A stretch of 64,000 nt of DNA from Aptenodytes patagonicus (Eukaryota > Chordata > Aves > Sphenisciformes > Spheniscidae). Within the stretch, counting starts at the first letter, position 1; each line of letters begins with the position of its first letter. The notes under the pieces are model-generated. The model saw nothing but the letters and a program-made list of their open reading frames with translations. It ran no database searches and had not been told where the DNA came from. The stretch is from NCBI RefSeq assembly GCF_965638725.1, contig NC_134963.1:6517501-6581500 (forward strand). The letters are read 5' to 3'. Made by a program: the position numbers and the translations under genes. Below are positions 11,277 to 22,500 of the stretch, one piece after another.

Positions 11277-14200
11277 TCACTTCTTGACTTCTCCAAGATC
11301 TTCAATGCTATCATCATCCACCTAGGACAAAAAAAAGGCCAAAACACAGCATATTAAGTATATTTTCTTCTTACGTGTCTCACTCAGTATTCACCACTGT
11401 ACACATAATGAAGCGTGGGAGAAGTATACGGCACCATCCGAGACTCCCTGCTGTAAATTCTACGCGAGTGACGTGTGCCTATAGGACACAGCTGAATCTA
11501 CGGGGCTCTGAATAAAGACAGGCCTACAGTTATTTCAGAAAGAACCCAATCGGGAGATAACCAGAACGAGGGAGAGTCAAAGAAAGCGCTTGCGATTACA
11601 GCAGCGCAACCAAACCTCTCAACCGTCGACATTTCAGTCCAACCCAAAATTAGCTAATCTCTTCTTCTGAAGCACAAGTGTGTGGTTTTGTTATTTGTTT
11701 TTGTTTTAATTTTGCAATATTTTAAGAGATTTTGAAAAATAGGATGGCAACGTAAGAATACTTAGGCATTCACCATTAAGAAACGGTCACAAAGAAGCCA
11801 CAGGTGACAGCTGGACTTACTCCGACATGCCTTCCTCACTGTAGTATCCACAGTAACAGCACTACATGTTTAGGGAGTTAATGTTTCTTGGACAACGGAA
11901 GCAACATTTGACTTCAAGTTTCATCACTCCTTAATCTAGTCATTCATAGGTGGGAACGCAACAACTGGTCTTTTATTTTTGCACAACAATCTGTGCTGCG
12001 GAAGATGAAACCCTTTTTCAAAATCACCAGAAAGTCACAGGCTATCGTGGAAAACGAGCGTTCTGACAGAAGAAAGGGTTTATTACCTCAGGCCACTTCT
12101 CCTGGATTACATCGATAATGTCATCTGTAAAATCCCCCTGAATGATGATTTCGTCTTCTCCTGTTACTGAGGCACCGCAGGAAAATTTCTGAGCAAAAAA
12201 CCTTTGTGCTTCCTTAAGATCAATTTCTGGTGATGGGAAAATGGACAGTTTAAGTACAGTCATTGTCATAGAAGTATTTTCTCAAGTTTAAAACCAAAAT
12301 CTTGTTTTAGCTGTTGAAAAACTAGTGACAGTTTACAGTTAAAGCTTTGCTACAGAAAGCAAAAGTCTGCTGTTTACATACAAAACAACTGACTACAAAT
12401 CTATCAAACTCTTCAAGGTAAAAATCGCTGAATGTCCTCTGCACATTCTGTTTCCACAGGTCTATCCTACACGCACTCACCAGAAGAGCACACGCAGAAC
12501 TGTTTAAAAAGCACCTCCGGTTCTGAGTAACTTCCACAGTTATTGAGCAAGTTTTTCCATAGAAGTGCTTCAGTATGCTCTTTTCAGAAACATGTCCCAA
12601 CAATTTTTGAGACTGGCTTCCAGCACAAAGGTACATAACCAGTTCAGATCAAGCTAGTGCATATTACTGATCCCTCAAGAAAACTTGATGATACTCTCAT
12701 GCAGGAAATAGGTAACGTATCTTGTTAATACAACCAAGGTTAAAACTTACCTTTTTAACAGAATTCGTGGTCAATGTGTGAAGTAAGATGTTGTTATAAA
12801 CGCCAAGTGGCTGTTTGTAGCTGAACCAAAGCTACGCAGGACAGCATTGTTAGTGTACTTTGGTAATAATTTGACTGCCTTACTAGAAAGGCAGTGGAAG
12901 CCTTACTTAATCAGTCTCAAGAATAGGTAAAATTGTCAAGAACATATTTACAGGTTTGATGGAAATAAGAAACTTTTTGAAATTACACATGTTTATAATT
13001 AAAGACAATAGACCACTCTGAAGTCTAACAAGGGAACTGCTATGGGAAGCCCTGTTTCAAAAAAACCTGCAACCCTATTTGTTTGCAAACACCATGGAAA
13101 TAAGGACTTTAATAATTTCTCACTGAGGGAAGTCGGTGTACCTTCGGCATGCTTTGGAACTGCTAAAAGCACCTTGGGACTTTCACCTCGCACAGATGGA
13201 AGCGGATCGCTCCATGTAATACAACCAGAAGAAACATGAGGTTAAAGGCAAGCACGTGTGAAACCAACAAAACCCACAGAACAAAAAAGTCAACTCACCA
13301 AACGTTGCAAGGCCACATACTCTTGTGACATATTTTTTCTTTGCTCTAGGAATTTTAGCTATTGTAACTTTCTGTGGTACAGTCTTCTTTTTCTGTTTTA
13401 TCTGACCTCTTCCACCTTTAAAACAGAGTATAAGGTCACATAATTAGTTAAATGATGTCACACTCAAAGAAAAAAGCATATAAGGTCAGATTTCATCTCT
13501 ATAAACAAAGAAACTGTTATCTCCCCATCTGTGTTGGTAAAAAAAAAAAGTATTTTGCACATTGTCTCACATTCAGGTTTTCTTATTATTATTGAAGAAA
13601 GGTCCCATGTCAAAGCCCAATATTACAAGAAATAACAATATATGCATGTCAAATGTGCCTTCAAGTACAGCTTGCCCAGCAGAACCCTGCTACAATTATC
13701 AAAAAAGGGTTTTTCCCCCCACTTTACTAATCACTGCATTTGGTCTACATTTAACCCCTCTTTCAGGAATTGTTCTTTGGTTGTAATCCTAGGAACAAAC
13801 TGTTACTTTAATGTTTTTCATGAGTTTAACATCTTTAGGGTTTGTGACCGAGGCAAAGCAACTTACTCACGTCCATTTACTGAGGCCACGAGGACGTGTC
13901 TACTCAGGCTGCTGGTTTAAACAGCAGATTAAGTTCTAGATATCCGTGCACGACCCCAGTATGAACCATATATCTATCCATGAGCTAGCAGAAAACACCC
14001 GCCTCTGAAAAAGAAGCCAGCTACAGTAGTTGACTGCCAAACTTCCACATGATTTAACATCTTCTTTCTTATTGTCTGTTTCTGGGCCAACCTGAGGGAA
14101 CACTTCACGTATCAGGCATTTATTAGTCTGAGTAAAGGATGCAAAAGATATTCCACTCATTAGGATTCTTCAAGTCAGATTAAGATCTCTGTTAACTTTG

Positions 14201-17200
14201 TATACAGTCATCAAGTCACTCCAGGGTAACCAAAGTTTCACATTCTCGAGCCTTCTCAGCATGAAAACCTAAAGAATTTATGACAAGCGAACTAACCCCT
14301 TGTGACTACTTTTTCTAACATGCAGCACATTCAATTCTACATTATTATAAATTGGTATCCAGTAATTTAAGACAGTAAATTTCTGTCTTAAAATTTCTTC
14401 AGTAAATTTCTGCAGTGTCTTAGTTAAGTTTTTCCTCACCCTCTCTCTTACGGTCAATCTTATACCATCATACTTAACACCATACCGTAAGTTTTCATGA
14501 AACTTTAGATTCTAGGAGAAAATCCCTAAATATTTTAAACACTATTATTTTAGAACCAAAAACCAGACTGAAAGCTAACCATACCACCCCACACAATAAA
14601 TTAATGTTGAAAGAAAATGTCCTGAAGTCTCTGGGAAAAGCATCCAAGCTACAGAACGTAAATTATTGTTGTCACTACACATAGCCTACTGACAAGGTAA
14701 ACATAACTGGTTACCAAGAGACAAAAATAAGACATCTGCAGCGATATGTGGCTTAAAATCTGAATCTTACTGGGCTACTGACCATAATTTCTGAAGCACT
14801 ACAGACACAACTGACACTCCACAGGCAAATGCGTATTAACAACCCCAGCATTCTGATTTATGCTGGGAAGTATGTTAATTAATTAAACAGAAAGAACTCC
14901 AACAATAGAAGATAAAAGTGTGTTTAAATTGTTTCATATATTTTATATCTTCCGAAGTTGGTTTTTGAAAATGTTTTTCATTAGTATTGCTGGGAAGAGA
15001 CATAGTGTTAATGGAGACATAGGTGACAGTACTAAAAGCATAAAACCAAATCCTGTTACATGAATACAGAGGAGGGGTGGAAGGAAAAAAGGCAAAAGCA
15101 GTGTCATGAGGCATTAATAGAGGAAAGCAGGCTTTGTTCTGCTCCGCAAGCAACCTACAAACTGCTGTTAAACAGGGCAGAAACAAGTATTCTGGGAGGC
15201 GTGCCAGCTCATTTTAGGCTGAGAGGAATTACTCCCTGAATAAGGGCAATAGCAATGACAGGAACAGTGAGACACATGATGCAGGTCATCTTTCACTTGC
15301 TATTACTACCATCCAATTCTTTCATCAGCATATATCACTGCACTAACTCTGCTACCACTGGAAGAAAGGTACTTGTATCTTTTGTGCAGAGCCAAAGCGT
15401 AGCTAACAACCAAAATGCAAGGAATCCGTGCCATAGCCCAGACCAGCAGGTGAGAAAGGGACGCCCCAAACTGCTTATAAATCGGTACCACAATCAACTA
15501 TTTAGACCTTGCCTCTCTTTTGCTTCTTCTTCTCTTCTTCTTCTCCCGCAGTTCCTTGGCCTTCTCCAACCCCAGCTTCCTGTTTAGGTGAATTTTCTTA
15601 AACACATCAGAAAGGAGCGGGGAGAAGAAAGAGAACAAATTTAGTGGTCAGGCAACCACAGCCTCACAGGAACAGGAAGTAAGGTAGTGATATTTTGCTA
15701 AATCCGTAGACTCTTTGCTTAAGTGCAGCGGCCCCTTGACTGATGCGTGTTACAACTTCATTATAGTACTTACGCAAACTAGACTTCAGAAAAGCCTTCG
15801 CTCAAAGATACAGTTACAATTTCAATACAATCTCTTCACATAATTTCCACAGAGAGACAAAAATTAATGATAGGGTTAATATTGAAATTCCAAATGCAAA
15901 CGAACAAGTTCCCTCTTATTAACGACCTTTCCTCCAGCCACCCACAGTAGACTGGACAGACATAAAATCCGATAAACTAACTTTGATGGGAAACAAGTGC
16001 ATGGATGACTGGTTACAGTAGGAACCTTAAGAAAGCTCAAACATTATTACTGAAACTACACATTGTTTATTCAGTGTTTTCTGACATTATCAAACATATT
16101 TTCCACAGCATCCAAAAGCATGGCAGACTCCTAAGAAAATGATTAGCTTTCACACTTGATACAGCGGGAAAAGGGAAGAGATGAGACCTGGACAAGCTCA
16201 AAGATTTCTGAATATGTCTAAGGGCACATATCAGTTAGAAAACAGAGAAGATTCTTACCTACTGTAAGTTTTGCAAACTCATCTGGAAAATTCTTTTCTA
16301 ACCATTGTCTGCATTTAGTCACATCAGGCATGTATTCGCAGTACTGGAGAAGAAAGGTCATATGAATGTTGTTAGCAGAGTAACTACAAAACACGTCACG
16401 AACAAATACACCAAAATATATCTGCAATTCAGCCCAGCCATTTCTCCTTAAGATGACTGAATACCAATACTACACTGGCGCATAAGAAACCTCGTGCCAT
16501 CCTAAAGATGACAGTGGCTGAAGCCCAGAATTGCCACAATTACGAAAAGCCAGAAAAGATCAGAAAGAATCATCGTAGTCAGGAATCATAGGACAGAGGA
16601 AGAAACTCTGACAACAAAAAAAAATTAACTCACCTCTGTTGGCAATGAACAGACTGGAGAAAGAAGGGAGGGGGGGGAAAAAAAAAGAACAGATTACAAA
16701 AAGAAGTTCTCCACTTACAGCCTTAGCTGTCAAATTCAAAATGGTATTTTAAAGTTAGAGATGACTTCTTACGTCATAACTTCTGGTTATAACCACACAT
16801 TGACTCAAAAAGATTACTTTATTGATACCACTCCACATTTTAATTTTTCTGTCATTAGTCATTTGCTCACACGCCCTGCATTAGGATAAAACTATCACAG
16901 CAAGAGCAGTCAGTCAATGAAGGAAGGGAAGGAGGTGCCTACAGCTTTGGGAAAGGTTACAGAAAGAAACATTAGTTCTACCAGAGGCAAAAGATATACC
17001 CAGTAAATTACCACGTGATTTGGTTAGCTTTTCTTTTTCCAAGAGCTGCCAGTGTCCAAAAGAGGGGCTCAGCCCCAGAACACACCCAGACCAATCGTGC
17101 AGACTTTCACGCACAACAGAGATTCTTTCCTAATCCCCTGCAACTGTATTCAAGCCCAAAGCAAAATAACATACCTATCTGAAAAACATACCTGTCAGGA

Positions 17201-17809
17201 TTATTTATTTCCCTTTACATTTCATCCACATAACTACAAATGTAATGAGTAAAGAATAATTTCATTAATTCTAACTTTAGTTCTTATTGTCATACCAATG
17301 CTCAGAGGCCTTTTCTGTGCTAAAGGCTTTAATGGCTTTTTGCAGGAAGAGATCTCTGCTCAACAGTTCACAGTCTGAGCACCACTCCCACTAATGCAAC
17401 TTTTACACACAGAAAGCCGTTGGTACCTCCATGTCTCAGACGGAAGACCCCTACATTTCACCAAAAATGCTTTAGATAACATACACAACACAAGCTATTT
17501 CAGAGACAATCAGAAAGGTCAAGCTGACCATGGTCTAGCTTCTCAATAAAAGCTGACCAAAAGAAAATCTCCGCTTCTCTCATTCTTTCTGCTAGGCTGC
17601 CCTGACCAAAAGAAAATCTCCGCTTCTCTCATTCTTTCTGCTAGGCTGCCCTCACAAACAGCACATTATAAGAATCGTGGACAACCGCCCCTTCAGCACT
17701 TGCCTCCACAGTAGAGAACCCGAAGAGGATAGTCAGCATCTGACCTGGCACCGCTCCTTACGTCTCCTCTGCAGTCAGGGACCACAGGCTCAGCTACATC
17801 TGTGGCCAT
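11277..17809 (-). CDS. DENR: Density-regulated reinitiation and release factor, complete
   Basis: Seven coding exons (minus): 17809-17704, 16653-16634, 16343-16259, 15596-15513, 13415-13299, 12226-12087, 11321-11277. They sum to 597 nt, 198 aa, the same as human DENR as I recall. The N-terminus begins MATDVAEP, then [12 protein letters not shown] leads into the Cys cluster YCGVCSLPTEYCEY...KC that binds zinc and contacts MCTS1. A Lys/Glu-rich linker ([15 protein letters not shown]) follows, then the C-terminal SUI1/eIF1-like domain ([15 protein letters not shown]), ending EDLGEVKK. With MCTS1, DENR recycles 40S subunits and promotes reinitiation after short uORFs. The ATG lies nine bases inside its exon after a CAG acceptor, so a non-coding 5' exon must lie upstream in the CpG island shared with GPN3. 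Two introns start with GC (17703 and 15512), and exon 2 is a 20-nt microexon. Confidence 0.97.
16634..16653 (-). other. DENR: DENR 20-nt microexon
   Basis: Twenty bases flanked by a TCTCCAG acceptor and a GTGAGT donor encode the VCSLPTE part of the zinc-binding cluster, with the Val codon split across the preceding GC-AG intron. Inclusion is required to keep the frame. Skipping joins ...GGAG to TACTGC and reaches a TGA after seven codons past the glycine. The intron on the exon-1 side is about 1050 nt and the next is 290 nt. Confidence 0.92.
17553..17650. repeat. Exact 49-bp tandem duplication in DENR intron
   Basis: A 49-bp unit starting CTGACCAAAAG is repeated twice head to tail (17553-17601 and 17602-17650), apparently without mismatches. 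It lies about 50 nt inside the intron from the GC donor at 17703. The perfect identity suggests a recent duplication. Confidence 0.9.
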
Positions 17810-18162
17810 GTCACAAGCCTGGAAGTCACAGAACAAAAGAATCGGGACCTAAGTTCTGGGTTGAAGTTATTCACATCTTTCCCAACTCAACAAGAATCCC
17901 AGAGACTGACGAATCCCAGAGAAAATGGGTACAATGGTAAGAAGAGCAGGAGAGATCAGGGGGGAAAAAATAGGAGTCAAGAAATAATGAAAAAATATGG
18001 GGAAAATGGCTGCAAAAGATACCAAGCAGTATGCAATTCTAGCACATAAGGGGAAAAAACCCAAAGTGCCACAAAATGCAGCATAAAATGAAGAAAGATC
18101 TGCGAGAACACCACATGGAATTACAGAACATACTGGGTTAAGCAAAATGTGAAGTATCATGT

Positions 18163-18228
18163 TAAATCAGTGGTATATGAACAGTAAATCAGTGGTATAT
18201 GAACAGTAAATCAGTGGTATATGAACAG
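18163..18228. repeat. 22-bp tandem repeat, three copies
   Basis: Three exact head-to-tail copies of a 22-bp unit starting TAAATCAGTGG, upstream of the DENR coding start and probably in its first, 5'-UTR intron. No function is evident. Confidence 0.9.
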
Positions 18229-18810
18229 TAGGTGCACTGGGGGAGTAGGGGGAGGTACTGCCAGTATACTAGCAAAGAAAAGGGGTCATTTAAATCAGTG
18301 TCTGAAGAGTTTCAATCTGATCCTGGGACACTGACAAAAAACCCCAAACACCACAAAACAAGCAAACCAGACTCAACCCACTGATACAATTAATAATGGT
18401 TTGCACGCACACGTTTTCAGGCAAGGGGTTTAGAAAATAGGACTCAACAGGGAAGAGGTTTACAATGCATGAGAAGTCCCCCAGGATCACGGGAGCAAGG
18501 AGGATACGTGTGCGGAAGACTCGGAGCCAGGATGTTGTGCCCGGGCAGTGAAGAGAGCTGAGGGAAAATGCCAGGGCGCCAGAGGTGGTGGGGTTCGCGG
18601 TAGGGAGACCGCAGGGAAAGGCGGCAGAGGGTCACGGTGAGGGGAAGGATGCTGGAGCACCCACGGAGATCCCAAACGGGGGAGGGAGGGCGCTGGGTAG
18701 TAGGGGATAAAAGTGAGGGCAGGTGGCGGGGAAGGGGAAGCGTGCTGGGGTACCAGACGTGATGGGGGTCACAGACGTGGTGGGATGGGGGGGGGCAGAA
18801 CTGAGGGAGA

Positions 18811-18950
18811 GGAGGGCGCCGGGTACCTGAGGACGGGCAGGCTCGCAGTGCGGGGAGGGTGCCGGGGCTGAGGGAAAGGAGGGCGCCGGGTACCTGAGGA
18901 GGGGCAGGCTCGCAGTGCGGGGAGGGCGCCGGGTACCTGAGGGGGGAGGA
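18811..18950. repeat. GC-rich minisatellite in the DENR/GPN3 promoter
   Basis: A block beginning GGAGGGCGCCGGGTACCTGA recurs at 18811, 18878 and 18921, spaced 67 and 43 bp apart, with the companion GGGCAGGCTCGCAGTGCGGGG between copies. It is an imperfect, higher-order tandem array. Read on the minus strand (DENR sense), each copy contains CTCAGGTACC, which resembles a splice donor. Confidence 0.85.
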
Positions 18951-19289
18951 TGCTGAGGTACAAGAGGCGAGGGGAGGCAGAGCCGCAGTACCGGAGGAAA
19001 GGGAGGGGAGCTGGGGGAAGGATGCTGGTAGCGGGGGGGGGGGGCCGCCCTCCCGCCGGCCGGCGGGACGCCGGGGCAGGCCGCCCGCTGCTGGGACGGG
19101 GCGGCGGCGGAGCGCGGCTCCCGCAGAAAGGGGCGGGGGAGCCCAGGGGAGGCAGCGGCGTGGCGTTACCCGGGAGGCCCCTCAGGCCGCGGTGGCGGGG
19201 AGGCGGCGGCTCCTCCTCCTCCTCCTCCAGCGGCGGCGACGGCTCCCGCACACCGCGCGGCACGTGCGCCCTCCCCAGCGCCGCCGCCG

Positions 19290-19299
19290 TCTCGCGAGA
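19290..19299. promoter_or_regulatory. TCTCGCGAGA palindrome (BANP-type element)
   Basis: A perfect ten-base TCTCGCGAGA, known from many CpG-island and bidirectional promoters as the site bound by BANP, and earlier linked to Kaiso (ZBTB33). It lies 214-223 bp upstream of the GPN3 ATG, in the middle of the DENR/GPN3 island. Binding is inferred from the motif. Confidence 0.8.
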
Positions 19300-19429
19300 G
19301 CCGCGCGCCGCCGGAGACCGCGCGGCGTGACGGGGAGGGGCGTGGCGGTGCGCGGTTTGAGCCCGCCGGCGCTCCGTACTGGAGAGGGTGCGCGCCGGCT
19401 GAAGCGTGCGCGCCGTAGGCTACCCGGGA

Positions 19430-19437
19430 CACGTGAC
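19430..19437. promoter_or_regulatory. CACGTGAC E-box
   Basis: CACGTGAC about 80 bp upstream of the GPN3 ATG matches the USF/TFE family E-box. A second CACGTG lies near 19261. Both are common in housekeeping promoters; function is inferred. Confidence 0.5.
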
Positions 19438-19512
19438 CAGGGGAGCTACGGGGCGGTGGAGCGGCCAGTCACCGCCGCTTCGCCGTTGCGCGGAGGCCGC
19501 CGGTCTGCCGCC

Positions 19513-22500
19513 ATGCCCCGGTACGCGCAGCTGGTGATGGGCCCGGCGGGCAGCGGGAAGGTGAGGCGGGGGGGGGGGGGGGGCGGGCGGCGGTGGTGGT
19601 GGTGGTGGTGGTGGTGGTGGCGGTCCGTGACGGCGTGCGTGTGCCTTGCAGAGCACGTACTGCTCCACCATGGTGCAGCACTGCGAGGCGCTGGGCCGCG
19701 CCGTGCAGGTGGTCAACCTGGACCCGGCCGCGGAGCTCTTCAGCTACCCCGTCATGGCAGGTGAGCGCCGGGAGGCCGCGCACGGTGACCGCTGGGCGCC
19801 GCCGTAAGCAAACGAGCTAAAGCCGCCTCGTGTGCCTGCTGTTCCAGACATCCGTGAGCTAATAGAAGTGGACGACGTCATGGAAGATGAATCCCTGAGG
19901 TTTGGTCCCAACGGCGGCTTGGTGTTTTGCATGGAATACTTTGCCAATAACTTCAACTGGCTAGAGGAGAGCCTTGGGCACGTGGAGGACGACTACGTGT
20001 TGTTTGACTGCCCAGGTAAACAAACGCCATTGCTTTGGTATCGCTCTTCATATGCAATATAAAATTTGCAGTACTTTCTTTGTTGGTTGTAATCATTCAC
20101 GCTTTTTTTTTTTGCATTATCGACAGTTGTCAGAGTCACTTTCAGACGTTTCAGAAGTGAACTTGGTCCCAGCCTAACCTGGGTGACTGCACTGACTTTT
20201 AATAGCATCATATGGTGTGGGAATGCCATGGCAACTGCTAACTAACACTAATTGGCGGTCAAGGGAGGAAAAAACCCTTCTATTTCTTTTCCGCTTCTCC
20301 AGTACAAGTTCGTTCTAATACAGTCAGAGTTTGAAAAGAAAGATGATGCTTTATCAGCTTTTATTCATATTAAGTGCAATGCCCATATTTATATAACTGA
20401 TAACTCTTCCTGTTAGCTTCACATTTCTGCATCCTAACATCCTAAGTGTGCCCTAGGTCAGATCGAACTCTACACACATCTGCCAGTGATGAAACAGCTG
20501 GTGGAGCAGCTTCAGCAGTGGGAATTCCGTGTCTGTGGAGTTTTTCTTGTGGATTCTCAGTTTATGGTGGAATCTTTTAAGGTATCCATTTGAAATCTGT
20601 TGTAAAAGTTCGTATCAACAAAGAACAAGAAGTCTGAGCAATTTAGGGAGCTGGGTTTGTTTAGCCCAGAGGAAGGAATGCTAAGCTGGGGGAGATCCGA
20701 TTGGTGTCTTCAGCTGCCGCAGACACAGGTTGCAGCAAAGAAAATTCCAGTTGGATGTAAAGAAAACCGGCACTGCGAGAGTGGTCAGGCTGGAACAGGG
20801 GCACAGAGGGATTGTGTAACGTACGTTCACGGAGTTACTCAAAACTTGACCGGGCAAAACCCCTGAGCAACCTGATCTGACTTTGAAGCTGGCTCTGCTT
20901 TGAGCAGTTGTATGAACCAGATAACCTTTAAAAGTCTCTTCCACCCTAAATTCCTCAGTGATCCTATGAGAGCTTGCTCAGATCTGGAGAGCGAGCAGGC
21001 CACTTTCCCCGTCTAGCAGTAAGAATCCTGAGATGGGCTTTGAGTTTTGAAATGGCCTTTTCAATGGCAGATCCAGAGTTGAGGCTCTGGAAATAAGATG
21101 GCAGATGGGAAGCTCAGCACCTCCCTTTTCCAACAGAGATAAGGACTCCCCACTTGGCCTCATGTCCATGTTTCATATATTCATTAGCTAGATTTGGTCT
21201 GTGGTAGAGCGTCCTGCATGTTTGTATTGTGTTTTTCTGTACTTAACTACATCATTTTTCATATTCCTTAAGTTTATCTCTGGAATTCTGGCAGCACTCA
21301 GTGCAATGATATCTTTAGAGATTCCACAGATTAACATCATGACCAAAATGGATTTGCTGAGCAAGAAAGCCAAGAAGGAAATAGAAAAGTAAGTTCCAAC
21401 AAATTACTTAGTCTGTAGTGTAATATCTTGAGGTAAACTTCACTCAAAATTCAGTCTAATGTTTCCCACAATTAAAACATACTCTTTTCGAATGGGAGAA
21501 GATGCATTTGTTTTATATCGAACATAGTCTTTAAATGTCTGGATAGGATGCTTACAATTTAGTCGGAGTCAAAAGGCTAGCTCCATGTTTGTACAGATCT
21601 CTGGATTTTTCTGTAAGTAATTATCTTGAATAAGTTATGTCATTCTGAATGACATTCCAGGGTACTGTGCCCACCAGGGTACTGCACTTCAAAACCTAAA
21701 CCAGAGGTGATCCTATCAGTTTTCTGGTACTGAACATACTGAATTACTTCTGTGTTACTTTTACATTTGTGCTAAAATTACAAAATTAAAGTTTTTCCCT
21801 GCGGTCTTCCTCAAAGCTTTCTTGAGTATACAAGTATATTAGCAAAAAACCCCCCAAAAACACTTCAGTTGTTTCTGCTAGCAATCGTAATCTGAGATGT
21901 TCAAATACTTAAAAAAAATATTTTTAAACATTTTAAGTTCTCTTGATATGAAGCTAGTTCATTCAGATCACAGAACAATGGGTGGTTTTGGTCGCTATGT
22001 AAAAGCACAATGACTCATTTGCTTTCTGGCCAAGGATTCTTTCAGTGTTAACGATGACTTTGTTTCTCCCAGGTACTTAGATCCAGATATGTATTCTATG
22101 ATTGAAGACTCTACAAATATATTGAAAAGCAAAATGTTTAAAAAACTGACTAAATCTATATGTGGATTGGTAGGTATATTGCTTTATAACTGGTACCCTT
22201 AAATTCAGTCCTGTATTTATAAACCACACTGTTTGGTTGCTGACTTCATTGCTGTTATAGATACTGTATGTACTATAATAATTCTCCCCGCCTCGCCTCG
22301 AGACTACGTATTTACCTACCAGACTTATTAACAAAGCCGGGATCTAAAAGATTCTCAGGCACTCGAGCATTTTACTTTTTGCCTATTTTTAACTCGGTTT
22401 TTGATTTTTTTCAGATTAGCATAAGATTCTTGAGTGTGTGTGTGTGTGTGTATGTACACCCATTTGGATTGTAACAAATACATTTTCTGTGAACCCTGTT

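Larger units (their letters stand above)
18640..19512. promoter_or_regulatory. Shared DENR/GPN3 CpG-island promoter (head to head)
   Basis: CpG density and GC content rise from about 18.64 kb and peak between 19.0 and 19.5 kb, directly before the GPN3 ATG at 19513. DENR runs in the opposite direction, with its first coding exon at 17809 preceded by a splice acceptor, so its transcription start should lie in the same island. The island holds a TCTCGCGAGA palindrome, CACGTG E-boxes, a (TCC)n run near 19207-19228 and no TATA box. The DENR first-exon donor is not resolved. Confidence 0.8.

Noticed and set aside
15580-15582. Acceptor AAACAG|GAAGC as the start of the fourth DENR exon
   Set aside because: It gives the wrong frame. 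The AAG 17 bases upstream (exon start 15596) restores the conserved ENSPKQEAG and a 198-aa protein.
17810-19512. FAM216A or VPS29 next to GPN3
   Set aside because: The space contains only DENR 5' sequence and the shared promoter; no exon of either gene was recognised.
18769-19764. Several 100-190-codon frames in the DENR/GPN3 island
   Set aside because: Low-complexity products of G-rich repeats and of the GPN3 first exons read in wrong frames.
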